DNA of 8,794 nt from assembly GCA_035531315.1 (NCBI GenBank), contig DATKTD010000023.1:1-8794 (forward strand), given 5' to 3'. Every line of letters starts with the position of its first letter. Position 1 is the first letter of the stretch. Positions 1 through 5,935 of this stretch are shown here, in pieces. Below the pieces are notes generated by a model. The model had not been told where the DNA came from. It saw only the letters and a program-made list of their open reading frames with translations, and ran no database searches. The DNA comes from CAIJMU01 sp035531315 (GTDB taxonomy: Bacteria; Spirochaetota; Spirochaetia; Treponematales; Rectinemataceae). The position numbers were made by a program, and so were the translations under genes.

Positions 1-210
1 CTTGTGGGCGAGTTCCTTTATCACGTTGAAGTCGAAGAAGCCGGCGCCGCCCTTGATGGAGTGGGCCGCCCTGAAGATCCGGTTGACGAGGGCGTCGTCG
101 CGCTCCGCTCCCTGCCTCTCGAGCTCGACAAGATCGGTTTCGATCGAGGCCAGATGCTCCCGCGATTCCTCGATGTAGGAAGTGATCAGTTCCTGGTCGT
201 AACCCGTCAT
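1..210 (-). CDS. cheA: Chemotaxis histidine kinase CheA, N-terminal Hpt fragment (cut by window edge)
   Basis: Only the first 70 codons lie in the window; the frame is open to base 1. CheA is the cytoplasmic kinase coupled to chemoreceptors through CheW; it autophosphorylates a histidine in its N-terminal Hpt (P1) domain and passes the phosphate to response regulators. The visible part is an Hpt domain: an amphipathic first helix (EESREHLASIETDLVELE, about residues 14-31) and the phosphorylation motif RAAHSIKGGAGFF with His50 as predicted phosphosite. Starting the protein directly with this Hpt is typical of CheA. The ATG at 210 overlaps the TGA of the upstream kinase-STAS gene by 4 bp (ATGA), so translation is probably coupled; a GGAG lies about 14 nt upstream. 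P2-P5 domains cannot be checked, so another Hpt-bearing protein remains possible but less likely next to a chemoreceptor gene. Confidence 0.82.
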   Translation of the reverse strand, partial: MTGYDQELITSYIEESREHLASIETDLVELERQGAERDDALVNRIFRAAHSIKGGAGFFDFNVIKELAHK

Positions 211-926
211 CGCGCGTCCCGCTCCAATCGCAGGTGGCGATCGAGGCGCATCATCTTGAAGAGACCGGCGAGGTCCTCGTTGGCCCCCCTGATGAGGAGA
301 TTCCTCCCCAGGGGCTCGAGGCTGTTGACGGTGGCGATGATGATGCCCAGGCCCTTCGAGTCGATCATCCGCACCGAGGACAGATCGACGACGAAATCGC
401 CCGAGCTCGATCCCACGAGGGAACGAAGCTCCTCCTTCGCGGCCTGCGCGTTGGCCGCGACGATGTCTCCCATGGGCGTCCAACATCCCTGTTTCTTTAC
501 ATCTTGCATGATCTCTTCCTCCCCGATGACGAACTCCACGATAAGGGTCCGGCCCCCGTTCTCGTATCTATACCTGTCCGAATAGACGGAGATGATGGAT
601 ACGCCGTTTCCCGATGTACCGGAGCCCCTCGCCCTCTCGTAGGCGAGGATGGCCTCCGGATCGAATCCCGTGCCTTCGTCGTCGACCCGAAGGGATAGGA
701 CCCCCGCTTCGATCGCGGCCACGACATGGGCGCGTTTTTCGGCATCGCGAAGGCAGCCGTACTCGACGGCGTTCTGGACCGCCTCCCGCGCGACGAGCTC
801 GATCGCGAAGGCCCGTTCCCGGGCCGGGCCATATTCCAGAATTTTCTTGAAATCTGAAAAGAACGCGGCGATAGCCGCGTCGGTGGCCGCGATGGCCCTC
901 TCGATCAATACCATGCGGTCGCTCAC
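207..926 (-). CDS. RsbW-type anti-sigma kinase domain fused to STAS (RsbV-type) antagonist domain
   Basis: A 239-residue cytoplasmic protein combining both halves of a partner switch. Residues about 5-134 form a GHKL ATPase of the RsbW/SpoIIAB type: N-box EAVQNAVEYG (Asn52), G1-like VDDEGTGFDP (81-90), and a glycine-rich lid RGSGTSGNG (100-108) followed by the usual final strands (YENGGRTLIVEF). Residues about 140-239 form a STAS domain with DLSSVRMIDSKGLG, where Ser190 is the expected phosphosite. RsbW-type kinases bind a sigma factor or other partner and phosphorylate the STAS antagonist; normally these are separate genes. No stop codon separates them here. The GTG start at 926 overlaps the phosphatase stop (GTGA); a second ATG four codons later (914) is an alternative. 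The STAS part has its own ATG at 509 with GGAGG 8 nt upstream, so a separate STAS polypeptide may also be made. The end overlaps cheA (ATGA). Confidence 0.85.
   Translation of the reverse strand: MSDRMVLIERAIAATDAAIAAFFSDFKKILEYGPARERAFAIELVAREAVQNAVEYGCLRDAEKRAHVVAAIEAGVLSLRVDDEGTGFDPEAILAYERARGSGTSGNGVSIISVYSDRYRYENGGRTLIVEFVIGEEEIMQDVKKQGCWTPMGDIVAANAQAAKEELRSLVGSSSGDFVVDLSSVRMIDSKGLGIIIATVNSLEPLGRNLLIRGANEDLAGLFKMMRLDRHLRLERDAR
507..522 (-). promoter_or_regulatory. Internal ribosome binding site and start codon for the STAS portion
   Basis: Reading the minus strand, GGAGG at 522-518 is followed by 8 nt and then an ATG at 509-507. The ATG is in frame with the kinase domain and sits exactly at the domain boundary (residue 140), just before the first STAS strand. 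Position, spacing and strength match a true initiation site. It could give a free 100-residue STAS protein besides the fusion. The purine-rich codons GGG-GAG-GAA-GAG could also be simply an acidic linker, so internal initiation is inferred. Confidence 0.5.
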
Positions 927-2059
927 GCGTCCACCGCCATGACGAGTCGATCGTCGGTGAAGCTCAGGCTCGTGAGGAGGGAGCCTTGGAGGGCCGCGAG
1001 GGCTTCGGCCCGCGGCAGCCCGGCCGAACGGATGACCTCGCCCTCGAGCCTTTCGAGGCCGGAACTCCAGGTCCTTCCCTCGACGAAGTCCTCGAGGACG
1101 CCGTCGGTGTAGAGCCAGAATCGGCTCTCCTTGTCGATACGAAAGCTGCCGGCCTGGAAGTGGGGCGTCTCGAAGACGCCGAGGACGTCGCCCTCGGCGG
1201 AAAGACGCCGCAGCTCCCCTCCGCGCGTGACGGACAGGGCTGGGAAGTGGCCGGCGCTCGCGAAGTAGCCCATGGACGAAAGACGGTTGAGCACCAGGTA
1301 GAAGGCGGTGACATGTTGACCCTCGAGGAGGTTGCGCCTGAGGGCCCGGTTCATCATGTAGAGGGTTTCGCTGGGCGTGTCGAGGACAGAGGCGTTCTCC
1401 CTGAATAGGACCTTGAGGATCGAGGCCTGGAAGGCCGACTCGATGCCGTGACCGGCGATGTCCGCGACGAGGTAGCCGTGGATTCCCGGACTGAGTTCGA
1501 TGACCTCGTACTGGTCGCCACCCGCCTCCTCGGCGGCCTCGAAAAGAACGGAGCAGCGGGAGGCGGGCATGGCCTCGACGTCGGTGAGGATGGACTTCTG
1601 GGCGAGCCTGAGGGCCTTGAGTCTTTCGGCCTGGGCCGCCGCTATCATCCGGCCCTGGCGGGCGAGCTTGAGGTGGATGCGGACCCGCGCCACGAGCTCC
1701 TCGGCGATGAAGGGCTTGGGGATGAAATCGACGGCGCCGATGGATAGGCCGCGGACCCTGCTTTCGACGTCGTCGAGGCTTGTCACGAAGAGAATGGGGC
1801 GTTCGGTGAGGGATGGCGTGGCGAGAAGTCGCTCGCAAAGCTCGAAACCGTCGCCGTCGGGCAGGAGGACATCGAGGAGGATGAGATCCGGCAGCAGGGC
1901 GGCCGCGAGGGCATAGCCCTCGGCGGCGCTCGGGGCGACCAGGGCTTCCAGCCCGTTCAGGGTAAGTATGCGAACGACCCCCTGGGCGATAAGGGGGGAA
2001 TCCTCGATTATGAGCACTTTCGGCCGGTCTCGCTGGGCGGCCGGAACCTCGTTATCCAT
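923..2059 (-). CDS. Response regulator with PP2C-type serine phosphatase output (RsbU/SpoIIE-like)
   Basis: A soluble protein of 378 residues (379 if the GTG at 2062 starts it; numbers below use that longer form). Residues 15-130 are a receiver domain: acidic pair Glu20-Asp21, phosphoacceptor Asp64 (LILLDVLLPDGDG), Thr94 and Lys116 (FIPKPF). A helical linker (about 131-160, Ala/Lys/Leu rich) leads to a PPM/SpoIIE phosphatase domain (about 165-379) with the metal-site motifs AGGDQYEV (Asp183), VADIAGHG (Asp201), FASAGHFPAL, LYTDGVLE (Asp320) and the terminal FTDDRLVMAV (Asp370-Asp371). All expected acidic ligands are present. Such enzymes dephosphorylate the STAS antagonist of an RsbW-type kinase, and that gene follows with a 4-bp overlap. 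GAGG lies 7 nt before the ATG at 2059, which favours that start over GTG 2062. The receiver is probably phosphorylated by CheA or by another kinase; the sequence does not show which. Confidence 0.9.
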   Translation of the reverse strand: MDNEVPAAQRDRPKVLIIEDSPLIAQGVVRILTLNGLEALVAPSAAEGYALAAALLPDLILLDVLLPDGDGFELCERLLATPSLTERPILFVTSLDDVESRVRGLSIGAVDFIPKPFIAEELVARVRIHLKLARQGRMIAAAQAERLKALRLAQKSILTDVEAMPASRCSVLFEAAEEAGGDQYEVIELSPGIHGYLVADIAGHGIESAFQASILKVLFRENASVLDTPSETLYMMNRALRRNLLEGQHVTAFYLVLNRLSSMGYFASAGHFPALSVTRGGELRRLSAEGDVLGVFETPHFQAGSFRIDKESRFWLYTDGVLEDFVEGRTWSSGLERLEGEVIRSAGLPRAEALAALQGSLLTSLSFTDDRLVMAVDA

Positions 2060-2115
2060 CACAGGACCTCAATGCGGGCAGTCTGCATCGAGGATCGCCA
2101 TTAACAGGTCTCGTG

Positions 2116-4122
2116 TCAAATGCCCGGCACCTTCGATTTCTCCCCGGGTCGGGCCGGGGGGAGCTTCGGCAGGCCGAGGTCGGAAGAGTCGACCGAGAAG
2201 AAGGATAGGGTTTCCCGGACGATTCCCGCCTGTCCGGTGAGCTCCTCGGCCATGGAGGCGAGTTCCTCCGAGGCTGCGGCGTTCCTTTGGATGACGCTGT
2301 CGAGCTGGGCGAGGGCCCTATTGATCTGCTCGATACCCATGGTCTGCTCCTTGCTCGAGCTGGCTATCTCCTGGACCAGTTCGGCCGTCTTGCGGATATC
2401 GGGCACGATGGAGCCTATGAGTCGACCGGCGTGGTTGGCGGTTTCCATTGTCGAGGCGGAAAGTCCGTTGATTTCGGCCGCGGCCTTCTGCGATCTCTCG
2501 GCGAGCTTGCGCACCTCGCTTGCGACGACGGCGAAGCCCTTGCCGGCCTCTCCCGCCCTGGCCGCCTCTATTGCGGCGTTGAGGGCGAGGAGGTTGGTCT
2601 GCCTCGCTATCTCCTCGATGATCGAGATGCGTTGGGCGATTTGGCCCATGGCTTTCACGGCCTCCGTTACCGCCTTGCCGCCCTCCTCCGCGTCTCCGGC
2701 GGTCTTTTGCGCGATCCGCTCCGTCGTGAGGGCGTTGTCGGCCGTCTGCCTGATGGTGGAACTCATCTCCTCCATCGAAGCCGCGACCTCCTCGCCCGCC
2801 GAGGCCTGTTCGGTCGTGCCCTGCGAGAGGGCTTGGGCCGTATCGCTCGCCTGTTGCGAACCCGAGGCCACCTCGCCGCTCGAAGACTGGATCGAGACGA
2901 CCACCCGGCCGATCGCCTCCCTCATCGTTTCGATTGCCCGGGCGGCCGCGCCGAGCTCATCGCGCCTCGCGACAAGCCTTTCGAAGCCCTGACCGGCGAA
3001 ACCGGCGGACGAGAAGTCGCCCCCCGCGAAACGGACGTTGGCCTCCGTTATCTTGCCGACGGGGACGGCGATGCTGCGGGCAGTGATGAAGATCGCGACG
3101 AATACGAGGAGGACGGCGACCACGCCGACCGCGTATAGGACGAAGGCGAGGCGGTCGGCGGCTTGGGAGATTTCGCCGAGCGAAACGACCAGGACGAGTG
3201 ACCAGGGGGTCTTGGATTGGCCGATTTCGACGGGGGAATAAAAAAGCCGCGACATCGCGCCGCCGATCTGCGCCTTCTTGTCGAAGGTGAAGGCCCTGCC
3301 CTCGGAGATGCCGGCGAGGATGTTTTTCTGTTCCGCCGGGTTTACGTCGTCCCCCATGATCTTGCCCAAAAGGGAGACCTTTTGATGGGCGACCCGGGCT
3401 CCATTGTGCGAAGCGAGGACCGCGTAGCCCGTCTCGAGAACCTTAATGCTCGTGACGGTCTTCTGGAAGGAGGTAAGGGGGACGTCGAAACCGACGACGC
3501 CCTTGAAGACACCGTCGACGACGATGGGGACGCAGAGGCTGGTCTCGAGTATCTCGTCCTCCTTCTTACCCGAGTAGGAGAAGAAGTAGGGATCGAGGAC
3601 GGTCTCGATCATGTTCTTTTTCGGGAGGGTATAGTAGTCGCCCTGATAATCGGAGAGCTGGATGGCCGTTCGGGCGGCCCCCGACCCCGACCTGGACCAG
3701 GCCAGGGCGAAGCCCCCGTTCGGCGCCGAGAGCGGCGAGCCCTTTAATTGACGTGGGTCGTCGCCGATGGCGCCTGGTTCCCAAATCGTCCACGAGGCGA
3801 CTATATCGGGGTAATGGTCGAGGGCCGCGCGCAGCTCGGCGTCGAAGGCGATCCGACGGGCGGCGACCGGGATTCCCCGGTAACCCGAAAAGGCCGCCGC
3901 GATGCCGCGAACTCCGCCCAGGTCGTTTTCCATGTCGGCATCGATGGTCGAGGCCCAATAGCGCCCGGCCTCGGCGACATAGGTCAGCGTCGCGTCGGAG
4001 ACCGCCTTACGCGCCTGAAGCGCCGAAACGACGATGACGACGGCGAGCGGTACGAGGGCCGCCGTGCCGATGGTCAACAGCATCTTGAAAAAAAGACCCC
4101 TGGCCCTGCTCTTCGTTCTCAT
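2116..4122 (-). CDS. Methyl-accepting chemotaxis protein with dCache-type periplasmic sensor
   Basis: A 668-residue inner-membrane chemoreceptor. TM1 is about residues 15-34, TM2 about 326-348. Between them lies a roughly 290-residue double-Cache-like sensor (landmarks: YPDIVASWTIWEP 104-116, ILETSLCVPIVVDGVFKGVV 191-210, GFDVPL). A HAMP region follows TM2 (about 349-400, with IAVPVGKITEA), then a long coiled-coil signalling domain whose hairpin tip is EEIARQTNLLALNAAIEAAR and AGEAGKGFAVVASEVRKLAE (503-542), the CheA/CheW contact region. Q/E-rich heptads in both arms are candidate methylation sites. There is no C-terminal CheR/CheB pentapeptide; the chain ends in a Pro/Lys-rich tail (KVPGI). 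The ATG at 4122 is chosen because GGGAGG lies 5 nt upstream and the membrane helix follows soon; the frame runs open to an ATG at 4194 that lacks such a site. The ligand cannot be predicted. It is followed 56 nt later by the receiver-phosphatase gene. Confidence 0.95.
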   Translation of the reverse strand: MRTKSRARGLFFKMLLTIGTAALVPLAVVIVVSALQARKAVSDATLTYVAEAGRYWASTIDADMENDLGGVRGIAAAFSGYRGIPVAARRIAFDAELRAALDHYPDIVASWTIWEPGAIGDDPRQLKGSPLSAPNGGFALAWSRSGSGAARTAIQLSDYQGDYYTLPKKNMIETVLDPYFFSYSGKKEDEILETSLCVPIVVDGVFKGVVGFDVPLTSFQKTVTSIKVLETGYAVLASHNGARVAHQKVSLLGKIMGDDVNPAEQKNILAGISEGRAFTFDKKAQIGGAMSRLFYSPVEIGQSKTPWSLVLVVSLGEISQAADRLAFVLYAVGVVAVLLVFVAIFITARSIAVPVGKITEANVRFAGGDFSSAGFAGQGFERLVARRDELGAAARAIETMREAIGRVVVSIQSSSGEVASGSQQASDTAQALSQGTTEQASAGEEVAASMEEMSSTIRQTADNALTTERIAQKTAGDAEEGGKAVTEAVKAMGQIAQRISIIEEIARQTNLLALNAAIEAARAGEAGKGFAVVASEVRKLAERSQKAAAEINGLSASTMETANHAGRLIGSIVPDIRKTAELVQEIASSSKEQTMGIEQINRALAQLDSVIQRNAAASEELASMAEELTGQAGIVRETLSFFSVDSSDLGLPKLPPARPGEKSKVPGI

Positions 4123-4127
4123 GACTG

Positions 4128-4133
4128 CCTCCC
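4128..4133 (-). promoter_or_regulatory. Shine-Dalgarno fixing the chemoreceptor start
   Basis: GGGAGG on the minus strand, 5 nt before the ATG at 4122. It decides between that start and the upstream in-frame ATG at 4194, which would add 24 residues of no membrane-protein character. Confidence 0.75.
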
Positions 4134-4179
4134 GATCGAATGCCGCGAGGGCCGCGGATGTTTCGGTGGCCGACCCTCC

Positions 4180-4210
4180 GGTATGTGATACCAATTGGCT
4201 ATAAATACTT
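4180..4210 (-). promoter_or_regulatory. Candidate promoter/operator region before the chemoreceptor gene
   Basis: This lies in the 102-nt gap between mgsA and the chemoreceptor gene. It contains a perfect inverted repeat with 5-bp arms and a 3-nt centre (GGTAT-GTG-ATACC, 4180-4192), the palindrome CCAATTGG (4191-4198), and on the minus strand a TATTTATA patch (about 4200-4207) resembling a -10 element. It is the most AT-rich short stretch in otherwise GC-rich DNA. I find no convincing -35 box at the right spacing. A promoter for the chemoreceptor-partner-switch-cheA unit is plausible but unproven; the short repeat could be an operator or part of a leader hairpin. Confidence 0.3.
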
Positions 4211-4224
4211 CCCGACGAGCCCGA

Positions 4225-4722
4225 TCATCGATCCCGGGCAGCCGATGGCGCGGCGGCGCCGGGGACGGAGCGATTCGAATAGGCGCTCATGTCCATGGGA
4301 ATGGTGTCGTAGGCCCTGGCCATCAGGGGACTCGAAATGAGGAAGTCGGCGGTGGAGCGATTGCAGGCCATGGGCACGTCGTAGAGCACGGCGATGCGCA
4401 GGAGGGCCTTCACATCCACGTCGTGGGGGTGGGGCGACATGGGATCCCAGAAAAAGATGACGACATCGATCCGGCCCTCGGCGATCATCGCGCCAAGCTG
4501 TTGGTCCCCGCCGAGGGGGCCCGACTTGAGCAGAAGGATGTTCATGTCGTCGGGGGTCTTTCCCGCCTTGCGCAGGATCGTCTCCTCGACGAGGCGGCCC
4601 GTCGAGCCGGTGCAGACCATGCGGTGGCGGGATAGAGTGTGCCAATTGTACTCGACCCATTCGACGAGGGCTTGTTTGCGGTTGTCGTGGGCCACCAGGG
4701 CCAGGGTCTTCAGGATGTCCAT
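4225..4722 (-). CDS. mgsA: Methylglyoxal synthase
   Basis: Converts dihydroxyacetone phosphate to methylglyoxal and phosphate (EC 4.2.3.3), a cytosolic bypass of lower glycolysis used when phosphate is low or sugar phosphates accumulate. The 165 residues align by eye with the E. coli enzyme along its full length: LVAHDNRKQALVEWV (His12), the phosphate-binding TGSTG (38-42; TGTTG in E. coli), GPLGGDQQLGAMIAEG (catalytic Asp73, equivalent to E. coli Asp71), FFWDP (Asp93), HPHDVDVKALLR (His100, Asp103) and NRSTADFLISSP. The C-terminus has an extra Ala/Ser/Pro-rich tail of roughly ten residues. An in-frame TGA lies two codons before the ATG at 4722, so the start cannot be further upstream. The Shine-Dalgarno near the ATG is weak (AGG); a perfect AAAGGAGG lies 21 nt away. 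It lies between two signalling blocks in the same orientation, 64 nt after the HD-GYP gene. Confidence 0.95.
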   Translation of the reverse strand: MDILKTLALVAHDNRKQALVEWVEYNWHTLSRHRMVCTGSTGRLVEETILRKAGKTPDDMNILLLKSGPLGGDQQLGAMIAEGRIDVVIFFWDPMSPHPHDVDVKALLRIAVLYDVPMACNRSTADFLISSPLMARAYDTIPMDMSAYSNRSVPGAAAPSAARDR

Positions 4723-4786
4723 TCGTCAAGCCTAGATGCAGGTCCTCCTTTCCACAAGGGGGAGCGTCGAGGAAGGCCTCTTTCTC

Positions 4787-5917
4787 TCACAGCGAAAGCC
4801 CGGAAAGACGCTTCGTCGTCCTGGCCTCCTCGTCGTTTCCCATCTCGTGCCTGACCTGCCTGAATTGGCCCTCGATCGTCATGAAGGCGCCTATTATTTC
4901 GGGATCGAAATGCGCGTCGCTCCCTTCCTGGATCATTCTGCAGGTTTGCTGGTGGTCGAAGGCCGGGCGATAACAGCGGTTGGAGGTAAGGGCATCGTAG
5001 AAATCGGCCAGGGCGACGATGCGCGCGGGAAGCGGGATCTTCTGGGCCTTGAGACCGTCGGGATAGCCGCTGCCGTCCCATTTTTCCTGGTGGGACCTCG
5101 CCACCTCGACGCCCATGCTCAGGAACTGATTGTCGGGGAAGCGTTTCTGCACCGCGGCAAGGGCGTCGGCGCCGATCGCGCAATGCATTTTCATCACCGC
5201 GTATTCCTCGGGGGTCAACTTGCCGGGCTTCAGCAGTATCGCGTCCGGGGTACCGACCTTGCCTATGTCGTGGAGCGAGGAGGCTTGGAACAGATTGTCG
5301 ATGTAGGAGTCGGTCAGGATCGCCGCGTGGATCTTCATATCGCGCATCCGGAGGGCCAGGGCCTTCGTGTAGGTCTGGACCCTTTCGATGTGCTTGCCCG
5401 TATCGTCGTCCCGGACCTCGGCCAGCTTGGCGAGGGCGAAGATCATGGCCATCTGCGAGGCCGTGACCTGTTTGACCTGCTCGGCGACCAGCTCCTCGAG
5501 CCTTTCGTTGTGCGAAACCAACTCGGCGTTGAGCCGCCTGATCTGCAGATGGGTCTTGATTCGCGCGATGACCTCCAGTTCCTGGAATGGCTTGCCTATG
5601 TAGTCGACGCCGCCGACGCGGAAGGCCTCGATCTTGTCGCCGATTTCCTGGAGCCCGCTCAGAAAGATGATGGGAATTTCTTTTAGCCTCTCGTCCTTTT
5701 TGAACCATTGGCAGACTTCCAGGCCGGACATTTCCGGCATCCCGACGTCCATGAGCACGATATCGGGCGGGTCGGCCAGGGCCGCCTCGATCGCGAGCTT
5801 GCCGCTGGTGACCGGCCGCGGGACGAGACCGTTGCGACCGAGGATGGTGGCCAGGAGACGGAGGTTCTCGGGAACATCGTCCACGATGAGAACGCTCTCG
5901 ACTTTTCTATTTTCCAT
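4787..5917 (-). CDS. Response regulator with HD-GYP output domain (predicted cyclic-di-GMP phosphodiesterase)
   Basis: A soluble protein of 376 residues. The receiver domain (about 7-125) has Asp13-Asp14, phosphoacceptor Asp57 (IVLMDVGMPEMSG), Ser87 and Lys109 (YIGKPF). A coiled-coil linker (about 127-155) leads to an HD-GYP domain (about 156-350): DDDTGKHIERV (His176), SSLHDIGKVGTPD (His216-Asp217, Lys220), KMHCAIGA (His245), SHQEKWDGSGYPDGL (His276, Gln277, GYP at 284-286) and ALADFYDAL (Asp305). HD-GYP domains hydrolyse cyclic-di-GMP; here activity is probably controlled by phosphorylation of Asp57. The usual second His of the HHE motif is Gln277, a variant I associate with receiver-linked HD-GYP proteins. 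The ATG at 5917 has AAGGAG 8 nt upstream. It begins 18 nt after the hybrid kinase gene, which is the likely phosphodonor. The last 25 residues are polar and probably disordered. Confidence 0.93.
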   Translation of the reverse strand: MENRKVESVLIVDDVPENLRLLATILGRNGLVPRPVTSGKLAIEAALADPPDIVLMDVGMPEMSGLEVCQWFKKDERLKEIPIIFLSGLQEIGDKIEAFRVGGVDYIGKPFQELEVIARIKTHLQIRRLNAELVSHNERLEELVAEQVKQVTASQMAMIFALAKLAEVRDDDTGKHIERVQTYTKALALRMRDMKIHAAILTDSYIDNLFQASSLHDIGKVGTPDAILLKPGKLTPEEYAVMKMHCAIGADALAAVQKRFPDNQFLSMGVEVARSHQEKWDGSGYPDGLKAQKIPLPARIVALADFYDALTSNRCYRPAFDHQQTCRMIQEGSDAHFDPEIIGAFMTIEGQFRQVRHEMGNDEEARTTKRLSGLSL

Positions 5918-5925
5918 GTCTCCGA

Positions 5926-5931
5926 CTCCTT
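5926..5931 (-). promoter_or_regulatory. Shine-Dalgarno of the HD-GYP gene
   Basis: AAGGAG on the minus strand, 8 nt before the ATG at 5917, inside the 18-nt gap to the preceding kinase gene. The tight spacing supports co-transcription of kinase and regulator. Confidence 0.7.
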
Positions 5932-5935
5932 GGGC

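Noticed and set aside
927..1838. Upstream extension of the kinase-STAS frame by about 300 codons
   Set aside because: It lies in another frame inside the PP2C phosphatase gene, reads as Arg/Pro-rich low-quality sequence, and the GTG at 926 overlapping the upstream stop is a better start.
2091..2119. TTGACA at 2119-2114 as a -35 box for the phosphatase gene
   Set aside because: The hexamer is perfect but overlaps the chemoreceptor stop codon, and 16-18 nt downstream there is no acceptable -10 (GATCCT). It is probably chance, and the 56-nt gap fits a continuous operon.
4..4188. Many long open frames on the plus strand opposite the genes
   Set aside because: They mirror minus-strand genes with clear domain motifs, carry Arg/Gly/Ala-rich sequences without recognisable motifs, and arise from the high GC content of the third codon position.
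4123..4194. N-terminal extension of the chemoreceptor to the ATG at 4194
   Set aside because: It has no ribosome site and no conserved sequence, whereas the ATG at 4122 has GGGAGG 5 nt upstream and is followed by a basic segment and the first membrane helix, as chemoreceptors usually are.
4202..4227. Plus-strand TAAA followed after 14 nt by CCCGATCA, resembling a flagellar sigma-28 promoter
   Set aside because: It points antisense into mgsA, and no plus-strand gene follows; spacing and sequence only partly match the consensus.
4199..4729. Alternative frame overlapping mgsA, with TTG start near the AAAGGAGG site
   Set aside because: Its translation is Pro/Arg/His-rich without motifs, while the mgsA frame matches the enzyme family end to end.
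4762..4783. Short GAGG...CCTC inverted repeat after the HD-GYP stop as a terminator
   Set aside because: The arms are only about 4 bp and there is no T-run after them; nothing indicates transcription termination between the HD-GYP gene and mgsA.
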